10,063 nt of DNA from CAYXGE01 sp964464435 (GTDB lineage: Bacteria > Pseudomonadota > Gammaproteobacteria > Burkholderiales > Methylophilaceae), in NCBI GenBank assembly GCA_964464435.1, contig CAYXGE010000066.1:1-10063 (forward strand), in the 5' to 3' direction. Under the pieces are notes generated by a model. That model was given only the letters and a program-made list of their open reading frames with translations. It was not told the origin of the DNA and searched no databases. Below, one piece after another: positions 7,700 to 10,063 of the stretch. Each line of letters opens with the position of its first letter. Within the stretch, counting starts at the first letter, position 1. The position numbers were made by a program, and so were the translations under genes.

Positions 7700-7708
7700 C
7701 CTGCTTTT

Positions 7709-7713
7709 CCCCT
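7709..7713 (-). promoter_or_regulatory. Ribosome binding site of the lipoprotein gene, overlapping the upstream stop
   Basis: AGGGG overlaps the TAG stop of the double-barrel gene (7712-7714) and lies 9 bases before the ATG at 7699. This arrangement suggests translational coupling of the two proteins. Confidence 0.65.
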
Positions 7714-10063
7714 AGAAACGAACCAGATACACGATAGAGAACTGGTTATCGTAATATGAGCGTTTATCATTGACATAGCTAGGAACATCTGACGGTGTTG
7801 ATCTGACCCAACGCCATGAGAAATCAAAACCATCTGCTGGACCAATCGGTAAGTTATAACCTAAGGTTGCTAATGCAGTGTTGCCTTTAAAGCGATAACT
7901 AGCATAGCCTTGGCGTTTAAATACGTCATCTAATACGTTAGCATCTGAACCATCAAGATTTTCTAAACTCGGCCTTGCTGTTGAAACAATATCTCCATGG
8001 CGCAACTCACCAGTGAGGTATATGGTGCTATCAGCTGAAGTAAGGTAATCAAAGTTAGCACGCACTGAGATTTCATCAAGGTCAAATACTTCACTGTCAG
8101 CATTACGCTTGTTATATGCTAGCGCCGCAAAGGTACTTAATTTATCAGTGATTGGCTTGCGTAAAGTAAGCCCAGTTGAAAGCCGAATGTTGTCTCTTAA
8201 TTCTGAATTAAATTGTTCAGTAGACACACGACCAAACACGCCATAGGTTGGCGCTGAAAATGCACCTGAGGTTCGATATTGGTATTCCGCTTGTGAGCCT
8301 AAGCTCACTTTGTCTAACCCTCTAAAGTAATAAGATTTTTCAGCACCAAAGAAACCATTTAGCACAATGCGAGAGTTAGCATTAATGTTAAAGTTTTTAC
8401 CTTTATTCAAATTAAATGAATACACTCTATCTTGTAGTTTTTCCGCATTTTCGCGTGAGCGGTTCACGTTATCGTCAAAGGTATAGCCCATGTCTAAACG
8501 CACACCCAGTTTTGGCAAGGCAAGTGACTCTACATCCAAAATTGGAAGCTTATTGTCTACCACGCCCAAATCTTTAGCCAATCGGAAACTCAATGCCTGG
8601 CTTGACTCTGTACCAGGAGACCGTAATGCTTGGTAATCTAAGCCAAGGCGAATACCGTTCTTCATCAGCATTTCGCTACCTAAGCCAAACACGATAGAGC
8701 CTTGGCGATTGGTTGTACCTGCTAAACGGAAATTACCACCTAATTGGTCAGCATATTGAATATTCGTATCGTCATTACTTTGCGTACTGGCTTGGTATTC
8801 TAGACGGGCACGCGGCGTAATAATGCCAAAATCCGCTTGATGATTCGCTTCAGCTCTAATACCTGCAGATACTTGTGCAAAACGTGCAGTACTATCGCCG
8901 TAGCGTAAAGCATTTAAACCAGCGCCAGATTCTGTGGTGCTATCTAATCGGTTATACGATAAATCTAAACGCGCATAAGGTGATAGCATGAAGCCTTGAT
9001 TTTTATATTCATAAGCCCCAGCAATAGACGCAAACAATTGATCACCATCGCGGTTTGCTTCTGCGAAAGCGCCTGCGGCAGACACAAAACGTTTAGATTT
9101 ATAATCAATTTTGCCATAACCTATCATGGCATCAATATAGGTATTTTCTGCGGCTTGGTAGCTTCCATAAACAGATAGTGACAACCCTTTTGCAATGGCT
9201 TTACTACCATCACTCGCCAATTCACTTGAATCGTGGGCGTAGCTTAGGCCTAACCCTAAAACTAAATTATCGCCAAATGGCTTATCTAAACCAATACTAA
9301 TACCATCGGTTTTATAGTTACTAAAATCAAATCCACTCTGCTCAACCGAACCCACACGTACATTACCCGCCATCCAAATTTCAACCGCATCAGGATCATT
9401 TGCGGATTGTGAATTTAGCACTGCATTTGAAAGTGCAGCTAAATTAATATTTTTGTTTCTGAGCGTATCCATTAGTGCATTGCCAATACTGCCATTTAAC
9501 ACCTCTGCCAGCGCATCGCCATCAGTTCGTGGCGTTGCATCAGCCATCATTGGATTAGCAGCGTTTCCAGAGAATCGATTAACACTCGCACTTTCAGCCC
9601 TAGTGTTGGTTTTGTTTAAAGGTGATGACAAGGCACCAGCGCTAGAAATTGTTGAAGCGATTTCGTTAGCATTTTTATTACCATGCAGAGTTGGGGCATC
9701 CGTTAATTGATTAGATTGATTTTGCTCAATACGCATTGCAATTGAGCGCGCCTCAACATCTCCTAAAGTTGTACCTCTTGGTACATCCGCTGCCGCTGTA
9801 TTTGTTTGTGCTGGCTGGCGGCTTGAAAAACGTCCATGCAATGTTTCTAATCTTTGCTGGAAATTAAGTGATTGTGCTCTATTAAAACGCTGTGCTGTCG
9901 CCATTTGATTCGTTATCAAATTACGCACATTTTGATTTTGTGTTGGGTCTGGGCGACCAATAATATTAATCGAAATAGTTGCTGGAGCTGATTCACCAGT
10001 GGTACCAAATGCAGAATACGTAAAGGTATCGGTACCAAATGCATCGGTTTTTGGCGTATAAGT
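7712..10063 (-). CDS. Surface protein with Ig/cadherin-like repeat, autotransporter barrel and second C-terminal beta-barrel; N-terminus outside the window
   Basis: The frame is open to the window edge, giving 783 visible residues; the GTG at 9928 is internal. Visible residues 1-36 (YTPKTDAFGTDTFTYSAFG and on) match the end of an Ig/cadherin-like repeat of the kind found in tandem in large adhesins. Next is a segment found before autotransporter barrels (QRFNRAQSLNFQQRLETLHG, about 58-77) and a low-complexity Asn/Ala/Ser linker. An autotransporter-type barrel covers about 226-499 (VEIWMAGNVRVGSV ... GISIGLDKPFGDNLVLGLGL ... LSFRLAKDL). After a 25-residue linker a second barrel follows (about 518-783), opening with GVRLDMGYTFDDNVNRSREN, about a dozen alternating strands, and ending YLVRF with the terminal Phe used by outer-membrane proteins for BAM recognition. 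The first barrel lacks such an end. Repeats should be surface-exposed. It is cotranscribed with the heme-motif lipoprotein. The start, signal peptide and promoter are not visible. Confidence 0.85.
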   Translation of the reverse strand, partial: TYTPKTDAFGTDTFTYSAFGTTGESAPATISINIIGRPDPTQNQNVRNLITNQMATAQRFNRAQSLNFQQRLETLHGRFSSRQPAQTNTAAADVPRGTTLGDVEARSIAMRIEQNQSNQLTDAPTLHGNKNANEIASTISSAGALSSPLNKTNTRAESASVNRFSGNAANPMMADATPRTDGDALAEVLNGSIGNALMDTLRNKNINLAALSNAVLNSQSANDPDAVEIWMAGNVRVGSVEQSGFDFSNYKTDGISIGLDKPFGDNLVLGLGLSYAHDSSELASDGSKAIAKGLSLSVYGSYQAAENTYIDAMIGYGKIDYKSKRFVSAAGAFAEANRDGDQLFASIAGAYEYKNQGFMLSPYARLDLSYNRLDSTTESGAGLNALRYGDSTARFAQVSAGIRAEANHQADFGIITPRARLEYQASTQSNDDTNIQYADQLGGNFRLAGTTNRQGSIVFGLGSEMLMKNGIRLGLDYQALRSPGTESSQALSFRLAKDLGVVDNKLPILDVESLALPKLGVRLDMGYTFDDNVNRSRENAEKLQDRVYSFNLNKGKNFNINANSRIVLNGFFGAEKSYYFRGLDKVSLGSQAEYQYRTSGAFSAPTYGVFGRVSTEQFNSELRDNIRLSTGLTLRKPITDKLSTFAALAYNKRNADSEVFDLDEISVRANFDYLTSADSTIYLTGELRHGDIVSTARPSLENLDGSDANVLDDVFKRQGYASYRFKGNTALATLGYNLPIGPADGFDFSWRWVRSTPSDVPSYVNDKRSYYDNQFSIVYLVRF

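Noticed and set aside
9926..9928. GTG as the start of the autotransporter protein
   Set aside because: The frame continues upstream to the window edge and encodes a recognisable Ig/cadherin-like repeat end, so this codon is an internal valine.
10001..10043. Direct repeat GGTACCAAATGCA at 10001-10013 and 10031-10043
   Set aside because: Both copies encode the A-F-G-T of a beta-rich repeat domain; this looks like codon-level similarity within the protein and not a site or mobile element end.

Overview
The window looks like a chromosomal segment of a moderately AT-rich Gram-negative bacterium, most likely a betaproteobacterium. The indications are an ArgD of proteobacterial type, a NarL/GacA-type two-component pair whose kinase starts like MoxY/LapD sensors, an outer-membrane autotransporter and a lipobox lipoprotein. 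A methylotroph of the Methylophilaceae is my best guess, but that is inference from protein style and context. No mobile element, CRISPR array, tRNA or rRNA was seen. Two runs of exactly 100 N (4930-5029 and 7286-7385) are scaffold gaps. Each lies inside a gene, and in each case the reading frames on the two sides do not match across 100 bases, so the true gap lengths are unknown.

Left part (1-3474). A 3'-truncated argD (acetylornithine/succinyldiaminopimelate aminotransferase, minus strand) is divergent from a probable two-gene plus-strand unit: a Rieske non-heme-iron oxygenase alpha subunit and an EamA/DMT-family transporter. The long divergent intergenic region holds a terminator-like hairpin whose purpose is not obvious. 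The oxygenase has Glu where most ring-hydroxylating enzymes have the bridging Asp, as in carnitine monooxygenase CntA, which hints at a non-aromatic, possibly quaternary-amine, substrate.

Middle (3493-6134). A minus-strand two-component operon encodes a membrane HisKA_3 sensor kinase (broken by a gap) followed after 4 bases by a LuxR/NarL-type response regulator. Divergent from it is a FecR-domain exported protein with an arginine-pair signal peptide and conserved-looking CxC and HH pairs. It has no adjacent sigma factor. A strong hairpin terminator closes this gene and probably also the converging operon.

Right part (6145-10063). A minus-strand operon encodes a very large surface protein (5' end outside the window) and, translationally close behind it, a lipoprotein with a PKD-like domain and two heme-type Cys motifs, one canonical CxxCH and one CxxxCH. 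The surface protein shows an Ig/cadherin-like repeat, an autotransporter beta-barrel, and then a second, different beta-barrel at the C-terminus. This tandem double barrel plus heme lipoprotein, next to a FecR protein and a sensor kinase, is the most unusual content here and could be a regulated cell-surface adhesion or redox system. That functional reading is a hypothesis.
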